This document shows positions 63,815 to 64,000 of a DNA stretch of 64,000 nt, piece by piece. Numbering within the stretch: the first letter of the stretch is position 1; the number at the start of each line of letters is the position of its first letter. A model generated the notes under the pieces. It was given only the letters and a program-made list of their open reading frames with translations. It was not told the DNA's origin and did not search any database. The DNA comes from Oleispirillum sp963668495 (GTDB taxonomy: Bacteria; Pseudomonadota; Alphaproteobacteria; Rhodospirillales; Rhodospirillaceae): assembly GCA_963668495.1 (NCBI GenBank), contig OY764545.1, positions 682,001 through 746,000 of the forward strand, given 5' to 3'. The translations under genes and the position numbers were made by a program.

Positions 63815-64000
63815 TTACAACGCATCCAGTTCATCTTCGCCAACGACACGTACGCCATTTTCTGACAGCAGGCGCGCAGCAACCCCTTGTCCGGCAATTC
63901 GGCACCCCTGAAATGATCCATCATAAACCTGACGGGACCCACATGACGGGCTGTTCTGCTTCAAAATAGCAAGCGTAATCCCTTGCGCCTTTGCCTCTGC
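63815..64000 (-). CDS. DUF523-family protein, C-terminal part
   Basis: The frame is open from the right edge of the window to TAA at 63815-63817, giving 61 residues. It shows the DUF523 signature KQNSPSCGSRQVYDGSFQG, followed by GQGVAARLLSENGV and a VVGEDEL tail. The family (YbbK-like, about 150-160 residues) is widespread and of unknown function. The N-terminal part lies outside the window. Confidence 0.88.
   Translation of the reverse strand, partial: AEAKAQGITLAILKQNSPSCGSRQVYDGSFQGCRIAGQGVAARLLSENGVRVVGEDELDAL

Overview
The window looks like a chromosomal segment of a Gram-negative alphaproteobacterium, probably of the Rhodospirillales type. This is an inference from gene content and protein style (CobB/CobD, LepA, Kef, Feo, a TonB-dependent haem or corrinoid uptake operon, DUF2157/DUF4401 membrane proteins); no rRNA or marker gene settles it. 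Two tRNA genes are present, tRNA-Ser(GGA) at 23.6 kb and tRNA-Arg(CCT) at 63.7 kb. Each has a tyrosine-integrase gene, or its remains, beside its 3' end.

Layout. 0-6.5 kb: ammonium transporter, then a minus-strand ferrous-iron block (small periplasmic protein, DUF4198 protein, FeoA, FeoB, Cys-rich membrane peptide) behind a clear Fur box. 6.5-13.3 kb: an orphan zinc-ribbon protein, cobD, and a plus-strand run led by an unusual fusion of a DsbD_2-type membrane domain with an SCO1 copper-chaperone domain, followed by cobB, a YcgN-type Fe-S protein, a metallopeptidase and an MFS exporter. 13.3-16.7 kb: a redox-stress set (two flavodoxin-fold paralogues, pirin, DoxX) around a LysR regulator. 16.9-19.5 kb: a three-gene membrane operon (DUF2157, DUF4401, GDYXXLXY protein). 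19.56-23.61 kb: a small genomic island in tRNA-Ser, bounded by a 14-bp repeat of the tRNA 3' end and carrying a lipoprotein, a DUF2971 protein and an integrase.

23.9-38.5 kb is mostly core: LepA, a small repressor with three matching operators, a YoaP-type acetyltransferase, an unusual three-gene redox operon (Fe-S protein, fumarate-reductase-like flavoprotein, NuoF-like protein), a bifunctional penicillin-binding protein, the KefF/KefC pair and a chemotaxis receptor. 38.6-48.6 kb is a minus-strand, apparently Fur-controlled cluster: methyltransferase, cupin, TonB receptor, CobN-family protein, periplasmic binding protein, permease, ATPase. The last five match the hmuR-S-T-U-V gene order, which suggests that the CobN-like protein handles haem rather than making cobalamin.

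48.7-63.7 kb is an accessory, defence-rich region ending at tRNA-Arg. It has an MmeI-like adenine methyltransferase without an evident nuclease, a two-gene membrane cassette, an Mrr-type endonuclease flanked by 106-bp direct repeats, a HipBA toxin-antitoxin pair, a DEAD/DEAH helicase coupled to a GIY-YIG nuclease, small hypothetical genes (one with a 12-C tract that could be phase variable), a 627-residue protein with a C-terminal FGE-like fold inside 51-bp inverted repeats, and integrase debris. The methyltransferase, helicase and GIY-YIG genes may form one restriction system interrupted by later insertions. The window ends inside a DUF523 gene.
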